A stretch of 64,000 nt of DNA from Conoideocrella luteorostrata. Lineage: Eukaryota; Ascomycota; Sordariomycetes; Hypocreales; Clavicipitaceae. The DNA is taken from assembly GCA_032433595.1 (NCBI GenBank), contig JASWJB010000005.1, positions 62,001 to 126,000 of the forward strand. Direction: 5' to 3'. Under the pieces are notes generated by a model. It ran no database searches, was not told the origin of the DNA, and saw only the letters and a program-made list of their open reading frames with translations. Positions 32,556 to 44,812 of the stretch are shown here, piece by piece. The position numbers and the translations under genes were made by a program. Every line of letters begins with the position of its first letter. Within the stretch, counting starts at the first letter, position 1.

Positions 32556-35500
32556 TTACCACCATTCGTTGTCGTTCTGATCACCATTGTGAACCGATGT
32601 GTGAGTCTCCGTCGCGAAATCCACAATCTCTTGGGTGACTGACCGCTGAGCTCGCTTCCTCTCAATATACTTCCTATTCGGTTGAAGCGCTGCGTACATC
32701 TCCGATCTGACAACCACTGGAGTACCAGACATTTCAGTTGTCGTCATGCTTTGCTTCAAGATGCCAAGTTGCCGCCCTGCCATTTGCCACGCAAACCGAG
32801 GCTTCGATCTGTAGCATAGCTTAAAAGCGAACGAAGCCTTCAGCAGCGCCCAAGTAGAAGAGTTACGGTCTTTTTTCCATGGTTCGAGCAGCGTTTGCAC
32901 AAAGTCAGAGGATCTGAGAGCATGCAGCGGCTGAATTTGGAGCCACTGTTCGTAGAGCTCGGTGACTTTGACTGAGAAGTCGCTGCCGTCGTCTCCCCAT
33001 CGCTTTACGACGGATTCAATATCATCGCGCAGAGTTTGTCTCAGACTCTTCCATTCATTGCTAGAACCGTATCGTTCATCAAAGTAATTAAACAGCCTAG
33101 TCAAATCTGGATCAAACTGCTGTGCGTCGTGGATCTTTAGAGATTTATTCAAGTCCTCCTGGGCGCGTCTAGCTGTTTCATGAGCGACATCGCGCAGGAA
33201 ATCAAGAATGTGCTGCTTCTTATGTTGTCCCTTCCGCTGAGCTGAATCTGTCCTGTCAATGTTTGGAGGCAGATTCAAGGTTTTGAGGATCAATTTCCAA
33301 TCATGTATAGTAAATATATACCCTTGCTTTGACTGATCTACTAGACAACTCAATATCTTGCTGAGGGAGACGATCTTTTTGCTCGTGACGCTCCCCATGA
33401 CGTAGCAGTAGTCTTCTTTGTAAATGGTACATTTACCAAGAAGAGATTGCTTTAAATTGAAGCTAAAACCCTCGTAAATGAACTGCGCACAAATTTTGTC
33501 AATACTGGATTCGTGCTGTCGGATTTCTGACAGCGGTCGATCCAGTTTCTGAAGCTCATCAACAGCGTACTCGGGAACAGAGGCGTTGCGATAGTTCTGG
33601 ACTATATCTTGGTCCCAGCATGTCCATGCTTTATCTCCATCAAAATCGCCGCCGGATAACTTATCCGCAAGCGAGGAGGCACCTTTCGTTGAGAAAACAA
33701 TAACGTCTTTCAGGTGTCGAAGGCATGCGTGTGATACTACCTTCACTCTTTGAATGTCAGTTGGCAGGTGTGCTGGGGCGCGCGCGACCAGTATTTCCAT
33801 GTTTTCCAAAAGCGTGTCACAGAATCCTTCAGCCTGGAACTTAGTAGAGAATGATACGGAAACTTCGTTCTCTTCCAAAGTACCAGAAAAATCAGCAACC
33901 ATGTATAAATAGGTTGAACTTGGAACAGAAATGTTCATTTTCTCTTTGAGGGCTTCCACCCTTCTTGTCGCAACGCGCTGACATAGCTGCTGCTGGAATT
34001 CACAACTGCTCTGTTCAAATCCAGAGTCTACGAGAAATGCAATGCAATCTTCTGTGCTCCGCGGAAGACCACCCAAGAAAGGCATATGATCACCATACAG
34101 ATTGCCCTTTGATCCACCGCATTGTCGCAGCCATAACCGCAAATCAAGAGGATGATCCATGGCGTCTCTTTGTGCTGCCAGATCCCCTTGGAGGCTGTTT
34201 TGGAGATGCCGGGCCATTACTCCGCGCATGCGATCTTGGTCAATGGACTGTGCTTCAAGCAGCGGTATGAACTGTCGATTTAACGCCGCAGACTTGGACT
34301 CCTTTGACCACTCCTTTACCTCGAATGTACGATGATGGACATCAGTATAGCTGCAGTCCCATTTTCGCTGAGATGGATATGTAGTAATCCAGTCATCATA
34401 AGCCCCGTGTGACGGTGACGGTGGATTGTCGTCAATAAGCCACATCCCTTTGGCGCCAGCAAATCTGCCCTGAAAGGCGCATGGAGTTTCAGTGAGGCCC
34501 AAGGAACAGGCAATCTTCATGGCGAGGCTTCTGGATAGTCGTCCAATTCCATCATTCATGGGGTTTTCGCGGCCTATGTCTTCCTGTAAGTCGTGAATCT
34601 GATGCTTTTCTAGCACAATTGTGGCCCAAGTTTTTGTTAGACCTAGGTGCGTCTGTTAATAGTCCAACTTTCAGCTTCCAAGAAACGAGTATGTGTGCCT
34701 TACTGAGACTAATTCTAGAAAAAAGCTTGGGAACCTGTTGTTCTGTGGTACTTAGGCTTCCAATCGCCCATTCCACCATTCGGTGTAGGTCAACTTTGAC
34801 CCTCTTGGTTAATACTTCAGCATTTTCGGCAGGAGGAATGGACCCGTCAAGGCTCTTCCGAAAGCTGTCTCCATCGCAAGCGAAAAAGAAGATTCGCTCC
34901 CTGTGTATGGGTGACTTCCCTTTGACTGTTTTTTTAGATCCGTTCTTACAATAGAATGCCACCCACTGCCGCCCAAGAAAATAGTGCTTTTTTCCTGTCA
35001 GCCATCGGATAAGGGTGTCCTCTTTGCATGTGGTGACTTTTTGAACATGAGTGAGAGACGGGATCAAAATCTCAAGAAATCGATCTGAGCCAAACCGACG
35101 TTGTAGGCGATTGCCTTTGTCGTTATGCAATGGATGGAGACGCAGATTGAAGAATGGTCCATTGCCACTCGGATTCAATTCAAGCTCGCCAGATAGGGCA
35201 ACAACCTCTCTTTGAGACTGAAATGATTTTAGTCCCAGGTCCCAGGCATCGTGGCTAACAGGTGGTGGTAACTGCTTGTTTTTGAAGCTGTTTAACCTTG
35301 CAATTGTGTTTCGCAAACTTTTCTGGTCGTGACATAGTCCAGTAGAGTAATGCAAGTCAATATTCTCCAGCTTAACGCCACAATGGAGTGAAATGCGGGC
35401 GATCTCCCAAATGACAGCAAGGGGCGCGTCGTTAAAGCTGCGATTTGCAAATTTAGCTGCATGAATAAATGTGGATTAGCCCTAGATTGGAAGGAAAAGA

Positions 35501-35966
35501 TCTAAATTAGAATGCGCCTACGAAATGAAAGGCTCAATCTCTTGTCGAGTGTTTCTAATGGGACAGGTCTGGTCTCCCCGCCAAGCTCATTGTCGGGTTC
35601 AGTATCGTAGTCGGAGGAAGTGAAGTACTCTGAAAATTCATCATCGGGGTTAATGTCTATATCTTCCAAGAACGAGGTATTTTTCGACGAGAATGACGTA
35701 TTATTTGATGCCGAGAAAGAATTACTGCTCGAGCGGCCCGTCGACGACGAAAACGAAGTGGTGACTTTGGGTGACTTTTTGAAGTAAGACAGAAGCGTTA
35801 GGCTGGAAACTTGGTCGCTCGAAGAGCTTACCCTTGTAGATTCCAGTACTTTCGACCTTGAAGGTATGGTGTCAATGTAGCTGTAGGTCTCAGACTGTTT
35901 GCCTGACAGGTTTTTAGTTCGCTTGGATTGAGGAGAACTCTCCCCCGACAGCCTTTTTTTCGTCAT
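32556..35966 (-). CDS. Cellular RNA-dependent RNA polymerase (QDE-1/Sad-1 family)
   Basis: Inferred exons on the minus strand are 35966-35522, 35456-34704 and 34642-32556, giving 1094 aa. Cellular RdRPs make double-stranded RNA from aberrant transcripts and feed Dicer in quelling, meiotic silencing and siRNA pathways. The catalytic DxDGD motif is intact within LSGGDFDGDKAWTCWD in exon 3. The second intron join rebuilds ISLSLTKTWATIVLE, matching the family's SLTKT-type segment before the ND/DGxGRLS motif (here MNDGIGRLSRSLA). FQGRFAGAKGMWLIDD and PAHLPTDIQRVKVVSH are further conserved blocks. The first about 150 residues are Ser-rich and disordered, with an acidic patch (DIDINPDDEFSEYFTSSDYDTEPDNE). 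All joins are in phase and no nonsense codons interrupt it. It is divergent from the Zn2Cys6 gene, which shares its upstream region. I cannot tell from sequence which paralogue class it belongs to. Confidence 0.92.
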
Positions 35967-36643
35967 TAAGGCCGTGGGGTAGCAAACACTAGATCAACCA
36001 CACAGCTAGAACAAGAAAGCAAATGCCAACAAGGCCATTAATTTACTGAGAAATGGATCAGCAGCTAAGATGCGCCGGACAAGTCAGACGAGACGAAGGA
36101 CTGCCACTTAAAGTTACAAGTTACGGGAGCGGCCGACGCTAAAGTTGTGGATGGAAGGGTGGTACTGGTACCCAAATATTAGATCCCCAAACATGGGCGG
36201 CTTGACAGGCTTAGGACCCACGTGACGGTGTGTTCAAACTGAGACCAGCTGGTGGTAAGTCAAAGTCCCGCTTCGACGGCGCCAGGAGCGGGGTGGTGCA
36301 GCTGCAGAACTCCACTCTATTTCACACTGTATAAAACCGCAAATTTGCACATGTTGTACAGTGTGACACTCCTCGGACAAGCTAATTTTCCGTGCTCTCG
36401 CTCATCAACTCATCCACGAAAGCCATTTTCCACACCAAAGCGTCGGGTCGATTTCTCGGTGTTCGGCGTTCATCAGAGCGTTCCCAGCCCATCCCGCTAA
36501 AAAGGCCCTGTCGCTCTCAATATTGAATTGATGCACTGCTGTTTGTGCTGCTGTACTGCACAGTACTCGGGCAACACAGAAAGATAACGGCTTATTTCAG
36601 ACCGTGCTTTGCGCGTCGACCATTCACGGCATCGTCCCCCGCC
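35967..36643. promoter_or_regulatory. Shared divergent promoter region
   Basis: This 677-bp region separates the start codons of the RdRP gene (minus) and the Zn2Cys6 regulator (plus), so it must contain both promoters. I see no TATA box in consensus form and no exact 9-mer copy. Confidence 0.55.
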
Positions 36644-39307
36644 ATGACGGAGTCTGCTGAGCCTGACGAAACAACTGCCATCGAAGAGCTGACTCCGGAG
36701 GAGGCGAACCGCATTATCCACTCTCATCGCAAGGTGCGATATGGTATGTATATTAATATTATATGAGCCATTTTATCCCTGTTTTTATTATTTCATCTCC
36801 GCGACAATTAATAATGAGATGCGCACCACTGACGCAAGCTCCAGGAACCGCATGCTGGCCCTGTCGGCAGCGCAAGGTGAAATGCGACAACAAGCAGCCT
36901 TGTGAGAACTGCATGAAAAGAGAGCATCCTCAACTATGCTCATACAAGCCAAACCGCTCTTCTACCGGTAAGAATGCGTCCTCTGCTCAGAATGGTCAAC
37001 CCCGAAAGCGAGCGCGTTCGATTTCTGCTGGTCACGAAGAGGGCCTCAATTCCGAACGCGGAGACAGCTGGCCGAGGACTATAGGTATGCAACCACAACC
37101 TTTTAAAGGGATTGATACAGTTTTTTAAATAACATTTCCGTAGGCATATCCACTAGTCTGGATGAAACTGAATCTGTGGGAGACCGTTATCTGGGCCAGA
37201 ATAGCATCCCGGCTTTACTCCGAGAGCAGTCTTCGCAAAATGAAAAAAGTGACGGCGTTGATATCCGGCGCGACATGCGCTCTATTCTGGGGCTGGACAC
37301 TTCTGCACCATTTCCACTCATGTCGTCACAGCATTTGCACCGACTGGCGCAGGATATTTCTGCCGAACTGCCATCTGATCGAGAAGTTATGAAGTATGAC
37401 TTGCGGAGGTCGGTCACTTTTGCTACTACTTTTGACTAACACTGAATAGATTATTCCGCACATACAAAGAGATTCCTCAGCCATTTTGGGGCTTTGTATG
37501 CGACATTGATGATTTCGAGTCAAAGCTCATGATGTATCTCGAGGACCGGTCCCGCAATGCCACTACCTCTATGCGGTCTGCACGGCCAGTCCCTGCATCA
37601 TGGCTCGCGATCCTCTTTGCTGTCTTGGCCGTTGGATCTCAATATCATGAGTCTCCATATCATATTCGCACTCGTGACTCTCAAAGATATATTCAGATTT
37701 CTTTTCATTTCCTACGATTGGGCAACTTTCTGCTTCGGTACGTATCCTGCAATTGCACCGAGAGCGTAACGTGCCGCGCTAATATATGGTTAGGCCCTCT
37801 TTTGACTCTATTCAAGCGTTGCTGCTCACCAGTTTTGTGCTCTTAAACGATATGAAGGCGGAGGCTTCCTGGGCATTGACAGGTCTCACGTGTCGATTGG
37901 CACAGTCCCTGGGTCTACATCGAGCAACTGCCAGTTTGGAACCCCGTGACGGCCAATCGCCAGAGGCACAGACAAAGGAGATGATACGAAGAAAGCTATG
38001 GTGGACATGTGTTTGGCACGATACGCTGACTTCTCTATCCTTTGATCGGTGCGTCAATTTTCGACGTAATTTCCTTCCACGCAGTAGCTAATTGTATCTC
38101 AGATGTCCCATGACAAACTTCCCCAGCTGCCACATTCCGGTCAGTCCGGAAGCGCCATCTGGAAAATACTCATACTTGGAAATGATGTACCACCTCATCG
38201 AAATCATTTCCCGCCGGCTGAATCCAGATGCTACCGATACAACGTTCTACAATCAGATTGTGGATAACTGCGAGGCTGTTGAAAGCCTTCGCCGGCGCTC
38301 CTTGCCTCACATGCAAGACAGGGAGCAGTGCAAAACAGCGCTGCATCGCCTTCAATACTTTGCCATCCGACTGCACACATCTTTTGTCATCTCTGTCGCC
38401 TGTCGCCCAGCCCTGAAGCGGACGTGCGATTTCGATCCGAAGCAAACAAAGGAGCTGGCAGATAGGTGCAAGGAGAATTTAACTGAGACGGTTCGAATGT
38501 TCCTTGCGATGCATCAACTGTCGGTGATTCCCACCCGAAGTTGGGCATTTACTTATCATGGACTCTCATCGGCCTTGCTCCTGGGTATCCTATGCGAGAC
38601 CAAGGCAGACCCGGAAATTCGACAACTACAAGGAGACTTGATCGCTGCCCTCTCCGCCACGGCCGCCAAAGAGGCCAGTTCTCCGGAGCCGCATATCGCA
38701 GTGAGCGACAAGGACATCGAGCTCTCCGGGCCACTATGGCGAGCTCTCACCGCCCTGAAAAATATTTATGAGCATGGAACCGTGATAGGTTCGGCTCTCA
38801 AAAGAGAAGGCGATTCGTCTGCCGGAGGGAGCGGCACTCGGACGCCTCTGCCGTCCTTCATGATGGGGAACTTGAACGGCTCCGGCCTGAACCCTCAATT
38901 CGGTGGCAGTGATCCTCATAAAGACGCCGCACTTGCCATGGCTGAGATGCAAAATGGGGCATCATTGCAAGACTTTTCCGGGTACGTTGTCAAGCTGTCA
39001 AGTCATATACAATAGTATCTAACCCACACGCCAGACTGCCATACAGCCAGTCGCTACCCGTCAGTCTAGGCCTCGACAGCCTGCCAGGCCTGACCGTAGA
39101 CCAGACACAACTGATGGCGCCGATGGACTTGTACGACTCTATCTGGGGTGGTAAGTAGTTCCTCTGCCAATTGATCCACACGCTGCGGCACTTAGTAACG
39201 ATTGCGTAGAAGCCCCCGATCCGTGGAATGCCAGCGTGGACGCCATGAATTTTGACTTCATAGCTCAACCGCCGCCTGGTCAACCACAACAACGATTTTA
39301 CTTCTAG
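36644..39307 (+). CDS. Zn2Cys6 fungal transcription factor
   Basis: Eight inferred exons: 36644-36743, 36845-37084, 37144-37408, 37450-37737, 37794-38048, 38103-38981, 39035-39150 and 39210-39307; 746 aa. Every join keeps frame and restores conserved text. The binuclear cluster is split before its first Cys: RYG joins TACWPCRQRKVKCD, giving C-x2-C-x6-C-x5-C-x2-C-x8-C, ending CENCMKREHPQLC at about residues 37-65. A basic stretch follows (PRKRARS). The middle-homology fungal_trans region runs through exons 4-6 and contains ALTGLTCRLAQSLGLHR and RRKLWWTCVWHDTLTSLSFDRCPM. The C-terminus is Gly/Ser/Pro-rich with DAMNFDFIAQPPPGQPQQ, a likely activation region. It is a nuclear DNA-binding regulator; target genes are unknown. 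Its head-to-head position with the RdRP gene implies a shared promoter, not a proven regulatory link. Confidence 0.92.
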
Positions 39308-39838
39308 AGATAGTCTTGGGTCTCCATTTAGCAACGGGTGTTATTTTATGGCAGCAACCTCTATTGAGCGGGTTTATTTTATTTTATTTTTTGTTGTTAT
39401 TTTATTTTTTGGACTGGATTGGACTGGATTGGACTTTGCGCAGGAGCTACGTGCTTTAAAAAGGCTCCGCGCGCGAACGTATTGAATGTCGGGCTTTCAT
39501 CCACCTGTAGTTGAGAATCAGGTCTCGGTTCACACTTGTGGGGAGAATAATACAAATTACATGGGCCGGACATTTCGTGGTCGTCAGGGCTCTCTTTGAT
39601 CATCTTTAGCTCCTTGCTTCAAGGGCGATCAGATCGCACGTTTTCAAGAGGTTACACACCGCTCCGTAAAAGCAGCGATAAACACGCTCAAAATCCAGTA
39701 CGACTTTCAAGGCTCATCATTCGACCAAACCTCACACATCATTCAGGTCCATAATATCTCGTCGTGACATGACTCGTGACTTTTTTTTGCCCTTTAAACC
39801 ATGTTTTTCTTTTCTTTTCTTTTTATACAGATTGTCAT
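39308..39838. other. Convergent 3' spacer
   Basis: Terminators of the Zn2Cys6 gene (plus) and RIO1 (minus) face each other here. It contains ATTTT-type repeats at about 39372-39410 directly followed by GGACTGGATT x2.5 at 39411-39435. No gene recognised. Confidence 0.5.
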
Positions 39839-41578
39839 CTACTTCTTGCGTCTTGACGAATTAGCCACAATCTTCTTTTTCAAATGCTTCGGCATCTTCT
39901 CTTTCCGTTTTTCGCGCTTAGCTTCTTTGACGGCTTGTTTGTGTTGCTGTAGCACGGGTCAGCACATCGAAACGCAAAATCACTAATTGCAACCAAAAAA
40001 AAAACGTACCTTCTTCTCATCCTTGTCTTCAAACTTGCGACCCCTCGGAGGACCCTTCTCAAAGCGGCTTTCGTCCCCGGACTCATCGCTGGACAGGGTT
40101 GCACCGTCGTCAGACTCATCCTCCGACTCTTCAACAGCTTCACCACCATCTTCACCCTCGCCCCTGGGCTGCACGACTTGGTCTGCAAGTAAGTTCTTGT
40201 ACACTAAATCGTTGCCCTCGCCCTGACTGAGCTTCTGGGCATCTTTTTCTATGTTGTAGACTTGCTCCAGGGTCTGGGGAATGTATTGGTTGCGGAAAAC
40301 CTCGTTGTCGACTTCCAACTCTGCGGTTTGTGCCTCATCATCATCAGCACTCTGACGCGTCTCGTACAACTTCTCGACGGTTTCGCTCGTGCCGGGCTCT
40401 TCCGAAGGGCCCTCAGTAGTGGTGATGAAGTTGAAGATGGCGCGGTCAGGAAGCGTGTCCACGCCTTTCCGTCTGAAAAAGTCGCCCACGTTCTTGATAT
40501 CCATTCGGAGAAACTCCAGTGACCGTGGGTGATCGGGCTCCACACTCTGCGACACATCGATAATATATAAAAGACCCTTGTGGTACAGAATGTTGTACTC
40601 GCTCAGATCGGCGTGTACGAGCCTGCACACCTGGTACATTTTGCGCATGATGCCCAAGAGCTGGACGTACAGACTCCTCCACTGTTGATCAACATCATCT
40701 CCTGACAAAACAGCATCTCGGAGACGGGGATACGCCCATCCCTTCTTGTCACCCAGGAATCCCATCACAAGAACATGCAGCTTCAGGCTGATAGGCTCCG
40801 GGCAGGGGATGCCAGCGTTGAAAATTCTCCGCAAGTTACGGAACTCCTTTTCTGCCCACAGCTTGACCATCTTGCGGTTGTTTCCCTTGTCGAAGCCACC
40901 CTTGAATCTGTGCTCGCCAGTAATGTATCTCTCTCGATCTTTGAAGACAAGAATGGCGGTCTTGTACACTTTGATAGCCTTGTGCACTGCATCCCCAGTC
41001 TTGTCGTCGACCAAAACGGCGCCATAGACATTGGCTTCTTTGCCGGTGCTGATCGCGCCGTGGACCTCGCTCACGAATCCGCGATTGATCATCTGCAGCA
41101 GGATCATGCGAGTCCGCTGATCCAGCACCTGTTCGCTCGTTGCGCGGTCGGACTTGTCTTTATCCTTCTCCTCGCCCTGCTTCACAGAGTCCAATCTAAT
41201 CTTGGCCGCATGTTTCGAAAGCGTAGCTACCTGATCGTCCACACTGGCAAAGGTGTTAGCTGTCGGCTTCTGTTGATTCGAGCGGGGGAGCGCAGCGCCT
41301 CCATGGTTGTTATCGTGTAGCTGGCGCTGGCGGTTATATGTCTTGGTGAGGTCTCTCGCATCTCCCGTCCATTCTTCGTCGTCTACGTCGTCATCGTCGT
41401 CTTCGAAGATATCATCTAGGTCATCGTCGGCTTCGTTGTACTCCTCTGGGTGAGGAGCGCCACGGGGCATGCGCACTTCGGGGGGGGCTTCTTGGGCAGG
41501 TTCGACGTAGCCGTGGTTGGCGGTGTATGTGAATGGCGGTTCGTGAGGGGCAGCCGCTGAAGTTGTTTCTTCCGGCAT
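39839..41578 (-). CDS. RIO1: RIO1 atypical serine kinase
   Basis: Two inferred exons on the minus strand, 41578-40010 and 39946-39839; 558 aa. Rio1 is an atypical kinase/ATPase acting in late 40S ribosomal subunit maturation in the cytoplasm. The ATP loop STGKEANVYGA, the ISLKLHVLVMGFLG hinge, the catalytic loop LVHADLSEYNILYH and the metal-binding LLYIIDVSQSV are all intact. A very acidic segment (DDDLDDIFEDDDDDVDDEEW) lies near residues 51-70, and an acidic Ser-rich region precedes the Lys/Arg-rich tail. The short last exon, found by splicing GAGAAGAAG|GTACGT to CTACAG|CAACAC, replaces a nonsense read-through with QHKQAVKEAKREKRKEKM and ends SRRKK, the basic tail expected of the family. Single-copy, essential housekeeping gene in other fungi. 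Confidence 0.95.
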
Positions 41579-42878
41579 GGTGGCGGGGTTCCTTCGCCGG
41601 GCTCTGTCAAGAATTGAATGAAACAGTTGTTGCTGAAGCAGTTCTGTTTAGAAAACAATCCTTGCTAGGAACGGTCCTGGTTATTTTGCTGTGTTGGAAG
41701 AAGCGGTCGAGAGACACGGCTATCTTATCTTAAAATTTCAGTCTGGCGTGGCAGGCGACTTTTTTTGGACAGACCAGAATCGACCCCACCACGAAAATTG
41801 CCCCTCAGTCTGCGGTGACTGGAAGGTGACTCATGGAGGGGCAGACCAGGCGCGGCCAGCTGCATCTGTGCCCAGTGGACACTCCAGATGGTGCCCCTGT
41901 ATTCCGCCCGTCCACATTAGGCCTTCGCTCCTACGATCCACCCCTTACCGCCTAGAGACGTGGAGTGGAGCATAAGCACCAGGCACCATGATGGCTCATT
42001 TATCGTCAACTTGTGTCGTCGTCTATGCTCCGTACCCCCTCTCATCATGAGCATTCAGCATGACTCAACGGGTGGCACCTCGAACAGTTCCATTCTTCTT
42101 TCAGCTCTGCATCTTTCTCTCGGTTCCGCGCATCGCCAACCGAGCTACTCCGTGACGATGTATCCTGAGAGTGCGACGATGCCCAGGCGCTTCAACGCTG
42201 TTGTCTACGAATGCCTCATATGGTGTCTTGGCCGAACGAGAGAGAAGGAAGACAAATGCTAGGTATCTGCATAGTCCAATACGGAGTACTCTGTACGGAA
42301 TGTACCAATATCTATATTTGCGCATGATTCATAATCGATTGCCAATGTCTCTGTCCAAAGCAAGGGCAAGGCGACGCGACGCGCGCAGTACAAGTGGTTG
42401 ATTTTAGAATGTCTCATGTCTCGCCTCCCCCGTTCGTCTCGGCATGCCGTTTATTGTGCTTCCACAATTCTGCGCACCTTTGAACATTGCTCCTTTTATG
42501 GAGTAGTAGCCACGGGAATGTGCTGTAGTGGAGGGGGCCGCATTCCTATGTTCATATTGAAGCCGTAGCATCTGTTCCCCTGCGTTCCATCTGGTTCAGC
42601 TTCTTCGAAATGCCATCCCTCGACTCACAAAGCCATTGCCGTGGTGATGCCGAATGGAAAACCTTTTATTTAATTTTGGTTTGTTTGGGCTTGCAATACT
42701 TTGTACATAGAGCATTGGTTCGTCATTTCTGTTCCATTAGAAATCTTGGAGGAGACAGACGGGAGTTATCGCGTCTTGCCCCTTTCTCATCTCCAAGTGC
42801 TCTCTCTTGGGCTGGCCGTCAGACGCAGATAATTCAATTTTTCAGCGCAATTGGCATTTCTGGCACACCTCTGCTGCG
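41579..42878. other. Divergent intergenic region
   Basis: It holds the promoters of RIO1 (minus) and the aspartic protease (plus). No recognised gene. One TACGGAGTA copy lies at 42280. Confidence 0.5.
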
Positions 42879-44285
42879 ATGAAGGCAACGATCGCAGCCG
42901 TCTATTTGGCTGCGCTGGCAGAAGGCACGGCCACAGGCGGAAGGGCCAAGCCGTCGACGCCGGGATCGAAGACTCCCAAGCCGGGTGGCAAGTCATTCAC
43001 CCTGCATCAGATTGAGAATAAGAATTTCAAAGGACACGACGGAGCTAAGGCTCTCATGCATGCTCATATGAAGTATGCGCAGAAGCTGCCGGATGAGGTC
43101 TCTAAGGCGGTACAGAGCAACCCGGATCTACGCATCAAGCTCACCGCCCTCACTCAAGGTACGAAAGCTCACGCGCTAGAACACAAGCGCACAAATGGGA
43201 TCCCTTCTGACTGCGATCATAGAGGACGGGAAAACTGGAACCGTCCAAGCCAAACCGGCTCAACATGTCGATTCAGAATACAGCATTATCGTTGACTTCG
43301 GCACACCAGCACAGACTATCCCCTTGAATTTGGATACTGGATCTTCCGACTTGTAAGATGGCTCCAATTGACCAAATTATCAACAATAAGCATGCGATGG
43401 CTAACTCTGAAAAGGTGGGTGTTCTCGACAGATACAGACCCAAGCTCAGTGCAGGGACAGACCCTGTATCGTCCCGACAATTCGTCAACAAGCAAGCGTC
43501 TATCCGGCGAGACCTGGAAAATCTTATATGGTGACATGGCTGGCGCGTCTGGTATTGTCTATACAGACAAGGTTCAGATAGGCGATACATCCGTGGAAAC
43601 TCAGGCTATCGAAGCCGCCTTGCAGGTGTCGGCCGACATTGCGTCAGACAGCTTTGTCTCTGGTATTATGGGTATGGCAAACAGCGCCGCCAATACGGTC
43701 CGTCCGACGCCTCAGAGAACGTATATCGACAACATCAAAGATGAGCTGGCTTTACCTCTGTTCACTGCGAATTTGCGATCGCGGGCTCCTGGTAACTACA
43801 ACTTCGGATACGTCAACAAGTCCGAGCATACTGGTGACATCATGTACACTCAGATTGACCTAACCAGCCCGTTTTGGAAAATATCGTCGTCTGGATATTG
43901 GATCGGCAAAGACGAACACGTGCATGCTATAGATTCTATCGTGGACACCGGCACGTCATTGATGCTGCTTCCGCAGAGTGTCGTCGACAACTACTACGCC
44001 TCGATAAACGGATCTGTCCTCGACCCCAAACTGGGCATGATGCTCTTCCCTTGCGACGCTGATGTCCCCGACTTTTGGCTCAGCATTGGCTCTTATCACG
44101 GCAGGCTTCCGGCGCAATACATCAATTACGGCCCGGTGAACCCAAAGTATTGCTTTGGTGGCATCCAGACGTCCCGCGGCCTGCCATTTTCGGTTCTGGG
44201 CGATGTCTTCCTCAAGGCGCAGTTTGCCGTGTTTGATTATGGTGATGCTGTTGTTGGACTTGCAAACAAGGATTTGGGGCTGTAA
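42879..44285 (+). CDS. Secreted pepsin-type aspartic protease (family A1)
   Basis: Three inferred exons: 42879-43158, 43223-43352 and 43415-44285; 426 aa. The first ATG with a signal-like N-terminus, MKATIAAVYLAALAEG, is at 42879; a propeptide follows (about 20-105), with the KYAQKLPDEV block. The first intron removes 64 bp with a CTGAC branch point and joins LTALTQ to EDGKTGTVQA; the second joins DTGSSDL to WVFSTDTD. The catalytic aspartates are D131 in LDTGSSD and D314 in VDTGTSLM; a flap-like ILYGDMAGASG lies between them. The rest, including SVLGDVFLKAQFAVFDYG near the end, is the standard pepsin C-terminal lobe. It should be secreted and active at acidic pH, as related fungal penicillopepsin-like enzymes are. 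Only two cysteines are visible in the second lobe (FPCDAD and KYCFGG), the usual disulfide pair. Confidence 0.93.
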
Positions 44286-44812
44286 ATTTCGTGTGTACAA
44301 GCATTGGATAACGGGGGTATACAGCATAGGAAGACTACATTAGACTCGATAGCATACGACGGATTATCATGAAGAACCTGTGAAGTTGACAATACAAGTG
44401 TCGTCCATGTGTGGCGAATATCAGCTAAGAGTCGTACGTGACGCCAATGTTTGTGTCGTGACTGTAACTGGTGGGTTGGCGGCTACCCTACGCTGAACGC
44501 CATCAGGTCACACGACGATCATGCGATTCGGTCTTAGCCGATCTTGGTACTGGAAGATTATGTCCAGCTCCATCTCATCTCAGTAAGCCATGAAATTCCC
44601 ATAAATCCATCCTTTAACCCCGCGCTCTGCTAGCGCCTTCCGTCTTTTCCGTGGAATCTATTTCTAAGCATACTTCACTGTTAGTGCTCCTGGTCCGGTG
44701 ATTGGCCAACACACAATCGGCTTACACAGTTCACTCAAGCCATTTTGCAACAAACAACCCCGATTTAAATAGGGTAGCGTACAAACGCTAGAATGGTAAA
44801 ATAGCATTTCAG
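44286..44812. other. Spacer, nothing recognised
   Basis: Between the protease stop and the NmrA-like start. No coding frame of note; presumed 3' end of one gene and promoter of the next. Confidence 0.5.
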
